Part shown: positions 1 through 11,516 of the stretch, piece after piece
How the letters are laid out: every line of letters begins with the position of its first letter
Position numbering within the stretch: position 1 is the stretch's first letter
Assembly (NCBI GenBank): GCA_025331565.1
Contig: JAFREQ010000035.1
Coordinates: forward strand, 2,418,001 to 2,482,000
Source of the DNA: Holacanthus passer
Taxonomy: Eukaryota; Chordata; Actinopteri; Pomacanthidae
Reading direction: 5' to 3'
DNA length: 64,000 bases
Notes under the pieces: generated by a model
What the model was told of the DNA's origin: nothing
What the model saw: the letters and a program-made list of their open reading frames with translations, nothing else
Database searches by the model: none
Program-made: the position numbers and the translations under genes

Positions 1-1168
1 TGTACAGGTCAAAGCATTATTGACATTTTAACAATAAAACTAAATCAGGTCAAAGTCGATGAAACTTTTCCAAGAACGCACAGCTCAAGAATTATTATCA
101 TGCTTCCTGTGTGTGCCATTAAATATCATCAGAGCAATTCACACACAAGGAAACACATCTTTAAAAAGTTTTGCTGTACTTTTTTTTTTGGTGCTAATTA
201 AAACAGTTCAGCAGCATCTCTCTCCTCTGACCCCCCCAGGCAAACAAAGGATAAGGTCACCTTCTGTAATTAGGAAAAGCTAAATAGTTTTAGGGGTTTT
301 AACTCTTTTGAGTAAAATAATGTAATCCCCTTAAGCAGGATTACCACACTGCTGTCAATCTTTGTTTGCTGTTAAGTGCTTATAGCCCAAATTTGTTATT
401 GTTTGAGCTTTGTCACCTTCTTTGACTCAACACGGTTAAAGAAACTCCTCATAGTTTAAATCTGCTTTATGAGTGATTTAATTAATGAGCCTATAAAAGT
501 GGGCTATTTAAGTGTCTTTTATTCAACATGTGTCAGGAGGAGCAGATTTTTTCCCCCCTTTAGGTCAATAAAACAAATAAATGTCCAACTAAATGAAATG
601 TCATTTTTGGATATCTTGATGCTTTGATTAAATATTAAGCTGTCATCTTGCAATCTGTGTCCTGACCAGAAATCTTGTAATTATGATTTTGTTGTACCTT
701 AATCTTTGGGCCTAATCTTCCCCTTTTTACACAGACATGAACATGACATCTGGAGGAGTGGAAAGATGGTTTAAAGATTTATGTAAGTCGGTTTAGAGCC
801 ACCACTGACTGATGCACTTGAGATGGGGAGGAGTCAGGGAGGCTGTGCGCACTGGTGCCTTGCAAGGGCGCACAGTTACCCCTAAATCCAGGGCCAAATC
901 CCGCAGGACGTCCCCTCTCTGACGTGCACAGGGGGTGCCACATGAGCAGGGGGTCTTTACAGCAGGCACTACTTTAAAAACCCTCTCTGAAGATGCGCAA
1001 TATCCAGTGCGCAAAAGGCTCCTAGTGGTGCGTTTCTTGTGCGTAATTTCCCAGCATCCATCGTCTCTCATTGGAAACTTGCAACTTCATGAAAAAGAGT
1101 CGTTGTGAAATTGAAAAGAAAGTAGGTGTGTGTGTCATTCAGACCATCTTCCTGGACTTCATCGACCA
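1..1168. other. rx3 upstream flank and 5' UTR
   Basis: No protein gene is supported here. The stretch contains the OTX/SOX cluster described separately, a TATA-like TATAAAA at 492-498, and a short GC-richer, CpG-containing block at about 830-1060 next to the rx3 start. The transcription start cannot be fixed from sequence alone. A possible mini-exon at 735-782 is discussed in the findings. Confidence 0.4.
200..480. promoter_or_regulatory. Candidate rx3 upstream enhancer with OTX-type and SOX-type motifs
   Basis: About 0.7-0.95 kb upstream of the rx3 ATG there are two OTX/K50-type sites in inverted orientation, TAATCC at 323-328 and GGATTA at 338-343. They are flanked by SOX-type sites: AACAAAG at 243-249, its exact reverse complement CTTTGTT at 360-366, and ATTGTT at 398-403. 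OTX2 plus SOX2 regulation of Rax through an upstream conserved element is established in Xenopus. That this stretch is the fish counterpart is my inference from motif clustering; conservation was not tested. Confidence 0.4.
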
Positions 1169-3342
1169 ATGTGGCTTCTTGGATCAACTTCCCAAGTCAT
1201 GATGATGATGGATGAGCGCCTGTCTCCGTCCGCACGCTCCGTCCAGAGCCCGGGGGACAACCCGTCCACCGTCCACAGCATAGAGGCCATACTGGGATTT
1301 AAAGAGGACACCATCTTCCACAAGTCTGCCTCCTACAGCATGACAGAAAAAGTCCTGGGCAAAGATGCTGAGAGGAATGTGATCGTGAGCCCCATGAAGA
1401 AAAGTCACTCGTCAGAAAGTTTTGACAGTAAGTGTTTGAGAGTTTATCCAGATTTCAGCATCAAGTCATTGAAGTGCAAAAAAAAATATACTCAGACTGA
1501 AAGTGTGTAAGTTTTAAATCATCAGATAACAAAAAAGTTCATCTTTCTCAAGAAAATCATCAATTTCTGTAATCAATTTGGAGTCTGGTGCCATTTTTGG
1601 GGGAGATTTTACGCATGACGTTTCCAAAAAAAATCCTCAAAAATAAACCAAATAATTAGTAAACTTTTAAATAAGACACACTGGAGAAAAGTAGCTCTCT
1701 TGAAACTATGAGGATTTGACTGTAGGATCGTATTTAAACTTCCTAATCTCCAGGTTTTCTCTCTCCTCCAGGTGTGTGTTGCGCCTCCAGCGCCGCTGAA
1801 GCGTCCGTCTGCCCGGACTCACCGGACAGAGACGGGAAACTGTCGGATGATGAAAACCCAAAAAGAAGCATCGTCGGAACAGGACGACTTTCACCACCTT
1901 CCAGCTTCACGAACTGGAGAGAGCCTTTGAAAAGTCCCATTACCCGGACGTGTACAGCAGGGAGGAGCTGGCCCTGAAGGTCAACCTGCCGGAGGTCCGA
2001 GTCCAGGTCGGTCCCAAAAAACTGCAGCCTTCATTCACTCTTCTCTGCATCGTGCATGAAAATATTCAAGTCTGCAGACATGAATGGTAACTGGAGAAGA
2101 AATAGTGGCTGCAGGTTTGTGGCCATATGAGCATTATCTCCTAATAAAAACAGATTTTAATAGAAGAGAAATCAGCTCTTTAAAAGTTTGTTTTGGTAAG
2201 AATTATTGCATCAAATTTAAGAAATTAAGAAAAACATTTATAAGATTATTTTTTTGCTCACGATAATTTGCCACAAGATCATAAATATAAAACTGAATTT
2301 TCTGTCTTATAGCCTATTTTAATTACTCACACACACTAACTTTTGTTACTTGAATTGTTTGGATCAGTGAAGACAGTGCTTGTTTTATGTTTTAAAGAAT
2401 CACTGCTGGTAAAAAAAAAAAAAAGAAGCTATTTTATTTAGCTGAATTTTAAAGAGACAGATTTATTTCAAAAATGTTTAATTTGAGTCTTTGATCACAG
2501 ATTCAATATTACTCAATACAATATATACTCAATAATAGAAGCTTGAAATCAATTTCCTGAAATATTATGTTTGTAACCATCTCTAATTGTTGATTATAGC
2601 ATTACAGTTTAATGCAAAGTTTTTTGATTAAAAGCAGAAATCTTCACCTCCATTTCTAAATATTTAAATACTTTCACACAATATTATATTTGAATTAATT
2701 ATACTACACTAAAAAGGTAAATTTTTAAAGCTTTAATTGTTTTAAGTTTCAAAGATTTTTTTTTCTCTGTCTTCTATCTTTTCTGTGTGTTTTGGGTGGA
2801 GCAGCTGCACAGTTTGTCTTTAGTTGGATGAATAAATAAAGTCCTAGTGAGCTGAACTGAACTGAAAATAAAAATCCTCCTCTTTCTTTCAGGTGTGGTT
2901 CCAAAACCGGAGGGCCAAGTGGCGCCGGCAGGAGAAGCTGGAGGTGAGTGCCATCAAGCTCCAGGACACCTCCTCCTCCTCCTTGCTCTCCTTCAGCCGC
3001 TCTCCCACCAGCTCCCTGGGCTCCAGTCTGCAGCTGGACCCCTGGCTCTCCACCCCCATCACCACCTCCACCTCCCTGCAGTCCCTCCCGGGCTTCATCA
3101 CCGGCTCGCAGGGCCTCCCGGGCACCTACACCCCCTCTCCTCCTCCTTCCATGCCCTCCTCCTTGCCGGCCTCCTTCCTCAACTCCCCGGCCCTGGGACA
3201 CAGCCCTCACCTGCCCCACATGGGCTCCATGTGCCCCCCGCCCCCGGCGTACCAGTGTTCAGCTGATCCAAGGAACTCCAGTATTGCCTCACTGAGGATG
3301 AAGGCCAAGGAACACATTCAGTCTATTGGGAAGACGTGGTGA
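1169..3342 (+). CDS. rx3: Retinal homeobox transcription factor (RAX/Rx3-like), 3 coding exons, one apparent frameshift
   Basis: Paired-like homeodomain transcription factor that acts in the nucleus and specifies the eye field and retinal progenitors. Exons by GT/AG and phase: 1169-1427, 1772-2006, 2893-3342. Exon 1 gives an N-terminus with the octapeptide HSIEAILGF at about residues 36-44. Exons 2 and 3 encode the homeodomain (about 120-179), split at the usual [10 protein letters not shown] site. A Ser/Pro-rich region follows, then a C-terminal OAR motif ([15 protein letters not shown]) before TGA. Expected length is 314 aa once the frame is corrected. Start: the first in-frame ATG is 1169; the open frame begins further upstream only with a non-ATG codon. 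As written, exon 2 lacks one A at 1860-1864, which throws the homeodomain out of frame. Family assignment is secure. The paralogue name rests on the N-terminal sequence and on grp/RAX linkage, so it is less certain. Confidence 0.9.
1860..1864 (+). other. rx3: Apparent 1-bp deletion in an A-run of the rx3 homeodomain exon
   Basis: Five A residues precede GAAGCAT. Six are needed to read [10 protein letters not shown], the conserved entry to the Rx homeodomain. With one added base the two flanking introns also have consistent phases (259 + 236 = 495 nt, phase 0 into exon 3). Without it, the frame runs into non-homeodomain sequence and a stop near 1977. Confidence 0.85.
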
Positions 3343-4575
3343 TGCTGAGCGGAGGTTTAACATGGACACGAGAACCCAGAATGCATCAGGCTGCATCTTT
3401 TGAAAAACTGACCCTCATGCAGACGGGATTTTGACTTTGGGAAGATTTAAAGAGTGAACTCTACAGTTGGCATCCTGGATTAGAGACATCCTCATCACGT
3501 TTAAGGGTAACACTTTAAGCAGTATATAAAAATTTAATAAACGGTATCATGAAGTTGTATCAGTGTGTATTAATGTATCTGTCAACAACTATAACTCCTC
3601 CTGTGGGCACCAAGACGTCGAGGCTGAGGTATCATGAACGACAACACAGTAAAACACAACCATGTCTGACTAGAGGTGAGCGACAAAGGACTAAAATAAT
3701 ATCATGACATTTCAGGGTTTTTCTGCAATAACGATATTGTTGACAATATTCAGAGCTCTAGGTGTTGAGGATTTTTGTACTTTTGATTTCATTTGTACTC
3801 AAACAGTGCTTCTGCTTGAGATGGTGAAATAAGTTTGTTGCATCGCCCCTTTTTTGTTGTTAGTCTTGCACTTTTGCCACATGACCCTGGTTTGTTTTAC
3901 ACCTGATCTTTTGAAAATCAAACCTCTTCCACACAACTGAAGTCGCTCCCTTTTTTCAGACCAGCTCCTCCAACGTGGAGCCAATGTTACTTTAGCTTTC
4001 AGTCATGCTTGTTGTTTGTAACAGTGTGACGTCATTATGTCAACAAGTCAGAATATTACCATTATCACAATATGAATTTAAAAAAAAATTAAAAATCATA
4101 TTAAAAAATTATACCAATATCGTTGTGAATTATACGATATGGCACTTTTTTTTGACAAAAAAAAGTTACAAAAGTCTTTGCAACTACTTACGACTACATT
4201 CTAACGTGTTATGAACCATTTATTAAATGTTTGTATGCTGCTTATAAATGCTAAATAAGGGGACTTAAAGTCTTACTCTCTGAACATCTGTGACACTAAC
4301 TGTGAAATTCCTGTAAAAAATGAAACTAGTGGACACTGAAGATCTGGTGTTTTCCCTTCTCCTTTATCTTCTGCAAACCATGTCTGCTGTAAAGTTTTAT
4401 ATTCAGCCCAGTCTCAGTCTCATCCAGTGTTATAATGCAATATAACAAAGCTCATCAGTACCCATCAGTATTTATTCTACTTTTGATTCACTCATCCCTG
4501 CTGGTGTTTCATCCTCATCATCAAAGATTAAATGTGAATATTTTCTGTACACAATAAACTTTATATGTAAAAACC
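3343..4575 (+). other. rx3: rx3 3' UTR and probable poly(A) site
   Basis: The first convincing AATAAA downstream of the rx3 stop is at 4553-4558 and is followed within about 30 nt by a GT-rich stretch. This would give a 3' UTR of about 1.2 kb. An ACAAT/ATAT-rich middle section has no open frame worth calling. Confidence 0.5.
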
Positions 4576-4579
4576 ATGA

Positions 4580-5730
4580 ACAAAGTAGTGGTTGATTAAG
4601 TTTTTAGAGATTCAATGTCTGACAGGATGAAAGAAAATGTGTGTGTACGTCAGGAAAGACTGTGATGCAAAAGGAAATATACAGAACAGTAGCATCCATG
4701 ATCTGCACTTTTATGTAAAAAGCATCATTAATAATGCTGCAGAGTAGAAATCTATGAAAAAGGAGCACACACTCATTGGGGAAAAAATTTTAAATACAGC
4801 GCCCCTTAGTGGTGGATTCTACTAACATCATGCTGGAAAAAAAGCATTTTTAAGAAAGAGCAGAAAAACCTAAGTTTAACACTAAATGCAAAGCAAGTGA
4901 AGGAAAGCCAGCTATGATTTTTCAAGAATAAAATCATTAAGGGCTCAAATAGAGCCACACATCAAACTTCAACTTTGGATCGATCTATTTAATCTCTTTA
5001 TCAAGTTTCACCTTAATCATTTCATTTAAAGCATACGAATAACATGAATAGAGAGTGTTATTAAGAGGCAGCTTAAACTCCCAGACTTCCTCTCTCTCTG
5101 TTTTACAGGATGAGTTTGTCAACCCACTTATTTCCTCCTCATTAGCTCCTGTAAACTTTATCCCATTTGCTCCTGGGATTAGACTCATAATGATGGGGTG
5201 AAAGTGGCTTGTACCTCCTTTGTTCGCCAATCATCTGTGACAAATGAGGGAAGAGGACAGAAGAGAAAACTTTCCTTTTGGCTTTAAAGAAAAACAATGT
5301 GTGTAACCAAATTGTTTCAATTAGCATTTCCTATTGTCTGCAACCCATGAGAGCTAATAATAGTCCCCATCATCATCCATCCCAATGTCCTAAATAGACA
5401 CTGAGGTGTGCTTGTGTTTATTTGCTCTGATGAGAAAAAGCATCACCAAAGATCACATAATTGACCATGAACTGCCTCTGATGATCTCTAATTATGATCC
5501 ACTGTTTATGCTTCACTTTGCATGTAAGGTATTCAAAAATGTAACACAGAAGCTAAAGATGCTCTCAAAGTAGATATTGTGCTCCATCTAGTGGTAGGAA
5601 GTGGTTACTGTACAGGTGGAGAATTACAATATGTATTTTCAAACAAAAGTAAAGATTTGTGTGATAAAAAAAGTAAAAGACCACTTGTGCAAAGCAAGAT
5701 TAAACATCCACAATGCAGTTATCACAACAT
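4580..5730. other. rx3-grp convergent intergenic interval
   Basis: I see no gene here: only short, compositionally random open frames. The two flanking genes are convergent, with rx3 reading right and grp reading left, so this interval separates two 3' ends. Confidence 0.5.
4799..4812 (-). promoter_or_regulatory. CTCF-like motif (one mismatch)
   Basis: The reverse complement CCACTAAGGGGCGC differs at one position from the CTCF core consensus CCASYAGRKGGCRS. It lies just past the rx3 poly(A) signal. Binding is inferred only. Confidence 0.3.
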
Positions 5731-5734
5731 TATA

Positions 5735-5740
5735 TTTATT
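5735..5740 (-). terminator. grp: Probable grp poly(A) signal
   Basis: AATAAA on the minus strand, about 175 nt beyond the grp stop codon, followed by a GT-rich downstream stretch (minus-strand TGTTGTGATAACTGC). It implies a short 3' UTR. Confidence 0.55.
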
Positions 5741-5912
5741 CAGCATTCTCATCTTATAACCATGTGATCAAACTGCTGCATGATATGCAAATTAGAAATA
5801 ACTGATAACATGAACTTCTATTGGGTTTCTAACATATTGTTATAGCAGAAAGAAGTGTGGATGTGTGATTACAGGATGCAGGATGATAGATAATGACGCC
5901 TGGTTCTTGCAT

Positions 5913-7427
5913 TCAGGTGGAGTCATTGTCTTGCAGTTTCAAGGCCAGTAGAAGCAGCTTTGACATCTGTAATGCAGAGATGAAATGGAGAAATACATGT
6001 AACCATAAAATCTTATTTCCAAAATAGTAAAAACTGATATGTTCAAAGAGGAGGTTCAATCTACAAACTGACCTCTCTGAGATATTTGTCTCTGTCCTCT
6101 TCTCTCCAGCGTCTGTGCAGCCTGTCTGCAGTCTGTGGCTTCATCTGGTTTTGCTTCTTTTGTTGCATCAGAGCCTCCATCAGGCCCTTGAACCGCTCCA
6201 CATCTGTGACCCCAGCTGTTTCTGAGGGTGTGATGTAGTTTGTCTCCCGCAGTTCAGGCAGGCTCTCGACACTCTTCTTCCCCATCAAATGACCTGGGAA
6301 GAAGTTGGACGTAATAGGATGCGTTAACTGTTCCGGAATAAATGTGTTTGAGGTTTAAACACCATGACAGGCTCCTATCTGTAATTAAACTGTAAATAAA
6401 ATCCACACATTCACCACATTGCAAGCCTGAATGGTTTAAAAACAATCCAATGTATTCAGCATGCGTCTCCCATGAAATAAGTTTCTTATCCAAAAGAGAT
6501 ATGTTGTGAGTTTGTGAGCAGAAGCTGAAAAAAATCTATTACATGAACAGATGAATTGTTAGATCTGAGATGAGACACACCACTGTATTATATTCATTAC
6601 AACCCTGGTTCCTAAAAAGTTCAAACCTAAATAAAACAGAATGTGATAACTTGCTAATCCTTTCTCATATACTTAATTGAAAACAGTACAAAGACAATAT
6701 ATTTAATGATTCTTGTAAATATCTGCTTATTCTGAATTTAATGGCAGCAACACGTTTCAAACAAGTTGGGACAGGAGCAACAAAAGACTGTGAAAGTTGT
6801 GGACTGATCCAAAAACACCTGTTTGGATCATTCCACAGGTAAACAGGTTCATTGGTAACAGGTGATAGTGTCATGATTGGGTATGAAAGGTTCATCCTGG
6901 AAAGACTCAGTCGTTCACAAGCGAGGATGGAGAGAGGTTCAACACTTTGTCAAACACATGATTGAATAAAGGAGATTAATTCATGTATTGTTTACAAATG
7001 CTTGCGTCCTGTTTTTATTTATGTTTACGCAGCATCACAACTTGTTTTAATCGGGTTTGCATGAATGAACATTTTTGCAAAAGAAGGCATGCAGGATTTC
7101 ATGGAGATCTAAATATGCTGAAAATATTTACAAGATCTGATTTTTGCTGAATATTATCGCCATGCATGCTGCATATTTACCTAATAAATCTAGCAATAAT
7201 AAATAAGAAAAAAAATCACCTATCTATATTAAATTTGCTTATATTTATTGAAAAACTGAAAAGATTTTCTTACCTACTGCCCAGTGATTTCCGCGGGGAT
7301 ACATTTTGCCCCCAGCTGCTGCAGGACTCTCTGCACAGTCCAACATACAAGGCAGCAACACCAGTATGATGAAGACTGGCCACACTGGTCTGCAAGTCCA
7401 GGACCAGCACATGCACACTCCTCCCAT
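5913..7427 (-). CDS. grp: Gastrin-releasing peptide precursor, 3 coding exons
   Basis: Prepro-form of the bombesin-family neuropeptide GRP, a secreted ligand of G-protein-coupled bombesin receptors. Minus-strand exons: 7427-7274, 6293-6073, 5966-5913; phases join cleanly to 142 aa. Residues 1-30 are a signal peptide (MGGVCMC... FIILVLLPCML). The mature region carries the diagnostic C-terminus GNHWAVGHLM, followed by Gly (the amide donor) and Lys-Lys (the convertase site). A longer C-terminal flanking peptide follows, rich in Gln, Lys and Glu, ending in LKLQDNDST. Intron 1 cuts inside the Gly codon of AVG|HLM, so the active heptapeptide is assembled only by splicing. That intron carries a transposon relic (6599-7060). 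No frame defects. Identification is very secure. Confidence 0.95.
6599..7060. mobile_element. DNA-transposon (MITE-like) relic in grp intron 1
   Basis: The left end (ACAACCCTGGTTCCTAAAAA...) and the right end, read in reverse complement (CAAACCCGATTAAAACAAGTT), are imperfect terminal inverted repeats. The interior carries phrases typical of a very common fish element, with a left end close to ACAACCCC-ATTCC-AAAAAGTTGGGAC and an internal 'CAACACGTTTCAAA.AAG.TGGGACAGG'. No transposase frame is present, so this is a non-autonomous, decayed copy. The superfamily is not assigned. Confidence 0.65.
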
Positions 7428-7636
7428 GTTGTCAGCTAGAAATCAGCGGTATACTAATCCTTGGTTGCAGATAATGAGCTTGATCTAACTTTAAAAAATC
7501 TCCACCATAGTCGATTTTCAGTGCTGGGATAGTGCAGAAGGTCTCCAGCTGCAGACTTGTTGGAAGTTGGACTCCTGATGTGGTAGAAATGAGTAATGAT
7601 GAAAGTTAAAGTGCTGCTCCTGATGCAGCTGCGCCT

Positions 7637-7646
7637 CTTTTAAAAG
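7637..7646 (-). promoter_or_regulatory. grp: TATA-like element upstream of grp
   Basis: The palindromic CTTTTAAAAG lies about 210 nt upstream of the grp ATG, a plausible core-promoter position. A CRE half-site-like GCGTCA (plus strand 7728-7733) lies about 85 bp further upstream. No start site can be proven from sequence. Confidence 0.35.
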
Positions 7647-7809
7647 GAGCAGGATGAGAAAGTGATGCGTTCAAATGATCGTCTGCAGACTGTAATTATT
7701 GCTCGCTATTGTTTGCAGGAGCTGTCAGCGTCATTTCACCATGATGGACATGACTTGTGAGTAATTGCTTCCGTTTCACCAAACATGTGGTGGAAAACAT
7801 GGCAATGAC

Positions 7810-8150
7810 CAGTGATCAGATTCTTTAGTGAAGAAAAAGCAGGAATAGTGAAGTAAAAAAAATATATATATTATTATCAGCAAAATATATTTAAAGTCTA
7901 TCAGGAGTAAAAGTAGGTTTTCATCATGCAGAATCATTTCAGCTCATTTTTACTACTTTACATGTCAGTTTAATTAATAGCAATACATCAAATTTTATAA
8001 AGTGATCATGTGTTTTCAATTAGTAGATAGTAAATACAGATAAATTTGCTGGAGTAAAAAGTTCAATATATCCTCCCCGAACGTAGAAGTGAAAAGTAGC
8101 ATAAAATGGAAGTACTCAAGTGAAGTACAAGTACCTAAAAAGTGTTCTTA
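7810..8150 (+). repeat. hAT-like MITE copy, truncated at its right end
   Basis: It shares the phrase structure of the complete copy at 33384-34022: 'CAGATTCTTTAGTGAAG' near the left end, a central 'GAGTAAAAGTA..TTTTCATCATGCA', then 'GAAAAGTAGCATAAAATGGAAG' and 'GAAGTACAAGTACCT'. The right terminal repeat is not recognisable. Confidence 0.6.
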
Positions 8151-8559
8151 AAAGAGAATGACACTGATTCGGTATTGCACTCTTGCAACATGGTTGGAGT
8201 CACGATTGACAGTTTCAAGAAAAGATGGGGTTTTTTGTTCTACATATTCTTCCTTGTCGAATCATGGTGCCTACGTTACCCACAATGCAACTCAACTACA
8301 GTTCGGACTGAGGTGTGAGTGTGTTACGCCGGTAGTCGTAATATCTTTTTCATTTCTAAACTAGTACTTTCCAGCCCCAACAGATGTTGACTCGCATGAC
8401 ATCACTTGAGGCAGTTGGTCAGACTTTGCGCAGCTCCCCCTGGAGACACAAAAGACTTACTACAACTTTTCTCACATACTTATGATGATATGTTTACTCA
8501 TCGTGCTACACAGCCTGCGAAATCAGGTGTTTTGGGAGGTTGACTCATACTAGTTTCAG

Positions 8560-8690
8560 CATCTCAAAAGTAAAAGTACTCATCATGCATAATCGCCCCC
8601 TTTATATAACAGTAAATGACTGATGACTTAATGTGTTACCAACATTTTAATGTGTTCATGATGTAAAATCTGTAAGAATATTTGTATGTT
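8560..8690 (+). repeat. Fragment of the same hAT-like MITE family
   Basis: Contains the family's internal hallmark, AAAAGTAAAAGTACTCATCA followed by TGCATAAT, as in the copy at 33384-34022. Neither terminus is present. Confidence 0.45.
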
Positions 8691-10104
8691 TTCCTATGAA
8701 ATGTTATCTTCTTCCACTGACTATAGTCTCAGTTTAACCAATATATGTTTTATTCAAAGTATGAGCAGAAATAAAACGCCACTGAATCAGAAATAGAACA
8801 GAAAATGACCTAATACCACAAAATACCACCACCTCTTTTATTGCAACATTTGCTGTTACAAAATAAGATGGACTCGCTCCCTCGGACCCAGTTTTCAGTT
8901 TTCTAAACATCACCTTGTTTTCAGAGCAGAGGAAATGACGCAGAAGTTAAAAAACCAACAGCGGTGGCCAAATAAGACACCATGAACTTGTGCTCAATTC
9001 CAAGAATTTGACAATGCAGCATATGTATCATTTATTGGTACAGTTTATTAAAGTGTATTTATCCCCGTGGAAAGGTCAACAGTGCCAATCAAGCAGCCCT
9101 CAAACGCAGCGAGGCGTCTCCGCTTGTGCCTGTGTGAAATTCTCATACTTGACTGATCCCTTTCATGACAGTATTGACAGACCGTTTGCCGGAGGAAGAG
9201 AACAGATGAGGGCAGATAAGGAGTCGACGCAGGTAAGTAACATTTTGCGTTGAAAAGGTTGAAGGGTTTCCTCTGGGTATTGTCAACCCGGCAAACACAT
9301 CGCAGCAGGATATTGGAGAGTATCTCCGGCTCGTAACGCAGCACATCCTCGTCCAAGGATGACCTTAACAAAACAGGATGAGTCACCTGTGGTCAAAGGG
9401 CAGCGTCAGGTAGGACACACACTGCAGTGTCGCCTGAAATATCTGTTGGTTTGTTTTTATGCGAGACAACAAGATCCTGTGCGTGATCACGTACAAAGAA
9501 AATGCCTTGAGAATTCACTACAATCCAGGAATGTAAATGCGCCACTGAAATAAAGGATTGAAATAATGGATGAAAATCCTGATGAAGACTTATATGTTTT
9601 AGTTGAAGCTTTAAAAGATGATGCCCTGTTATATCATTGATCTAAATCTTGCACTGTTGACAATGATAAATGAGAAAAGACTCATCAAATACTCCACAAC
9701 CAAGGCATGAACTCAGGGTTACCACGTACTGAAAGGCCAAGCGGTTGTTCATCACCCACCCATTCATGAATGACTTCACTAACAGCCACTTATGTCTGAC
9801 TAATGGCCCTTGATCATGTGCAATTAAGGCCACTGAAATCATTCCAACCAAGTCTAACAGGTTAGAAGGTTTGAATAAGTTTGAATTGACTGGTTGCATC
9901 ATTCAGCATTTCTCATGAATAAGCTGATAATTATAAGCTTCGACTGAATAAAGTGAGCTGGGACAGTTGAACAACCTATATTTGTGTAGACAAACTGCTG
10001 TTCTCCATATATTTAGTATGTCTTGCTATTTATAACTTCATCAAAAAAGTTTTATTAAAAGTAAACTGTAAAAACCTTGTTTACTTCATTTAAAGGGAGC
10101 AGGA

Positions 10105-10118
10105 CCAGCAGATGGCGC
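10105..10118 (+). promoter_or_regulatory. CTCF core motif, full consensus match
   Basis: CCAGCAGATGGCGC matches CCASYAGRKGGCRS at all 14 positions. It lies between the grp promoter and the znf532 5' region, where an insulator would separate two divergently oriented genes. Occupancy is inferred only. Confidence 0.45.
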
Positions 10119-11219
10119 TGTTGGGTGAATTTAGCGAGCAGCCAGTTAATGTTTTCTTAATGATGAGCTATATGTTGTGATGAAAGCTGCATCAACAACT
10201 TTACATATACAGTATATTTATAAGCACATGTATGTATATCATTAAATGTTCTTAAATGTAAGCATGAAACTACAGATGTTACTGTTTTACCTCTTTCCAA
10301 TCTATTTATGCTTCACTATCATTTACATAAAACAATAATACAAAATACAATTATTGTGATGTCACGTGTTTCGTCGGACTAATTTGATGTATTTCAAGCA
10401 CAACAAATTGAACACGACGTGATCTCACGCTCTCTTCATTTTTGAGCCCTTTCTATTTTCAATTCGTGCTATTCACTCTTTTCAGACGCCTTATGATACA
10501 TTAAGTGTTTCGCTGACGGTGTCACGACTGCGATAATATCGGCTTTTTGAAAAGTAAAAGCCATTTCAAAAAGGCCTCTCAGCGGGAAAGTGTCAATTAA
10601 AGAGGATAGTTTGCCATTATGAGGCCTTTGCTGCTTGTCACAGTTTTGACTAAATCACCTGGCAGCTGTCCAATCACAGACCTTGAAGGTGGCACCGGGG
10701 TTTAAAGAAACATATTGCTTTCCTTTCATACTGTTACACAAGAGACAGGAAGGCAGAGAGCATCTAATAGACTATTTCTATTGTTCGCAAATGGGCTGTT
10801 TTGATACAGATTGTGCAACTGTTCAAGCAACAAAAGCTTTGCTGTGTCCATTTAATCAGTGAAGTCGACTTCCAGATCCCATTTGTTTACAGGGCAGGTT
10901 TAACCCCTTAAAATCCAGCTCTTTCTTTAATCCTCTTGTTCCTTATTTCTGGGGGAAAAAAAACACCTTTTTCCACAGTCTCACCGTATCACATACATTC
11001 TGTAGCAGCTCAAACTCTTCATCACAGCTACTTAAGTGAAATATTCAAGACTCCATGTTTATGTCCCAAAATTCAACCTGTCTTTGGTAACTTTGGGATT
11101 GCCACCAGAATTTGAAATAAGGCTTGGTGGGTTTGAATAATGTTTGGCTGCACAGCATCAGTTTGTATTGACTAACTCACTGGAGAGGCTGCAGGGTTAA
11201 AAAGGTTTAAATGTTTAAA

Positions 11220-11516
11220 TTAGTGTTTTTCAACCTGGAGGTCTGGAACCCAAAGGATTTCAGGATAAATCTGTGGAGTCACGAAATGAATGGGATTTTT
11301 CAAAAAAGCAAAATTCTGTTTATTTTTTCTGACTTTTCTCAAATGATTTGCCTTTTTCTTGTAAAACACTAGATATGTGCACTTCTCACCCCTAAAACTC
11401 CTTCAAACGAAACAGTCTAAAAAGATAAAATCACTCTTTTGTTGAACTACTTGTGATGAATGGTTGCATTGCTTCATTTTAAGGTCAAGGTGCACAAAGG
11501 TTGGGAACCACTAGTT
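11220..11516. mobile_element. MITE-like element with short terminal inverted repeats
   Basis: The left end AGTGTTTTTCAACCTGGAGG and the reverse complement of the right end (AGTGGTTCCCAACC) form imperfect inverted repeats of the 'AGTGGTTCTCAACC' type that is common in vertebrate non-autonomous DNA transposons. The interior has no open frame. Confidence 0.5.

Noticed and set aside
2749..3295. Gly/Arg-rich and Pro/Ser-rich frames over rx3 exon 3
   Set aside because: Alternative-frame shadows of the Ser/Pro-rich rx3 C-terminal region.
9048..9386. 112-aa minus-strand frame (includes LDEDVLRYEPEILSNILLR)
   Set aside because: Part of it looks protein-like, but there are no splice signals I trust, no recognisable family, and the remainder is low quality; I could not link it to SEC11C or any neighbour.
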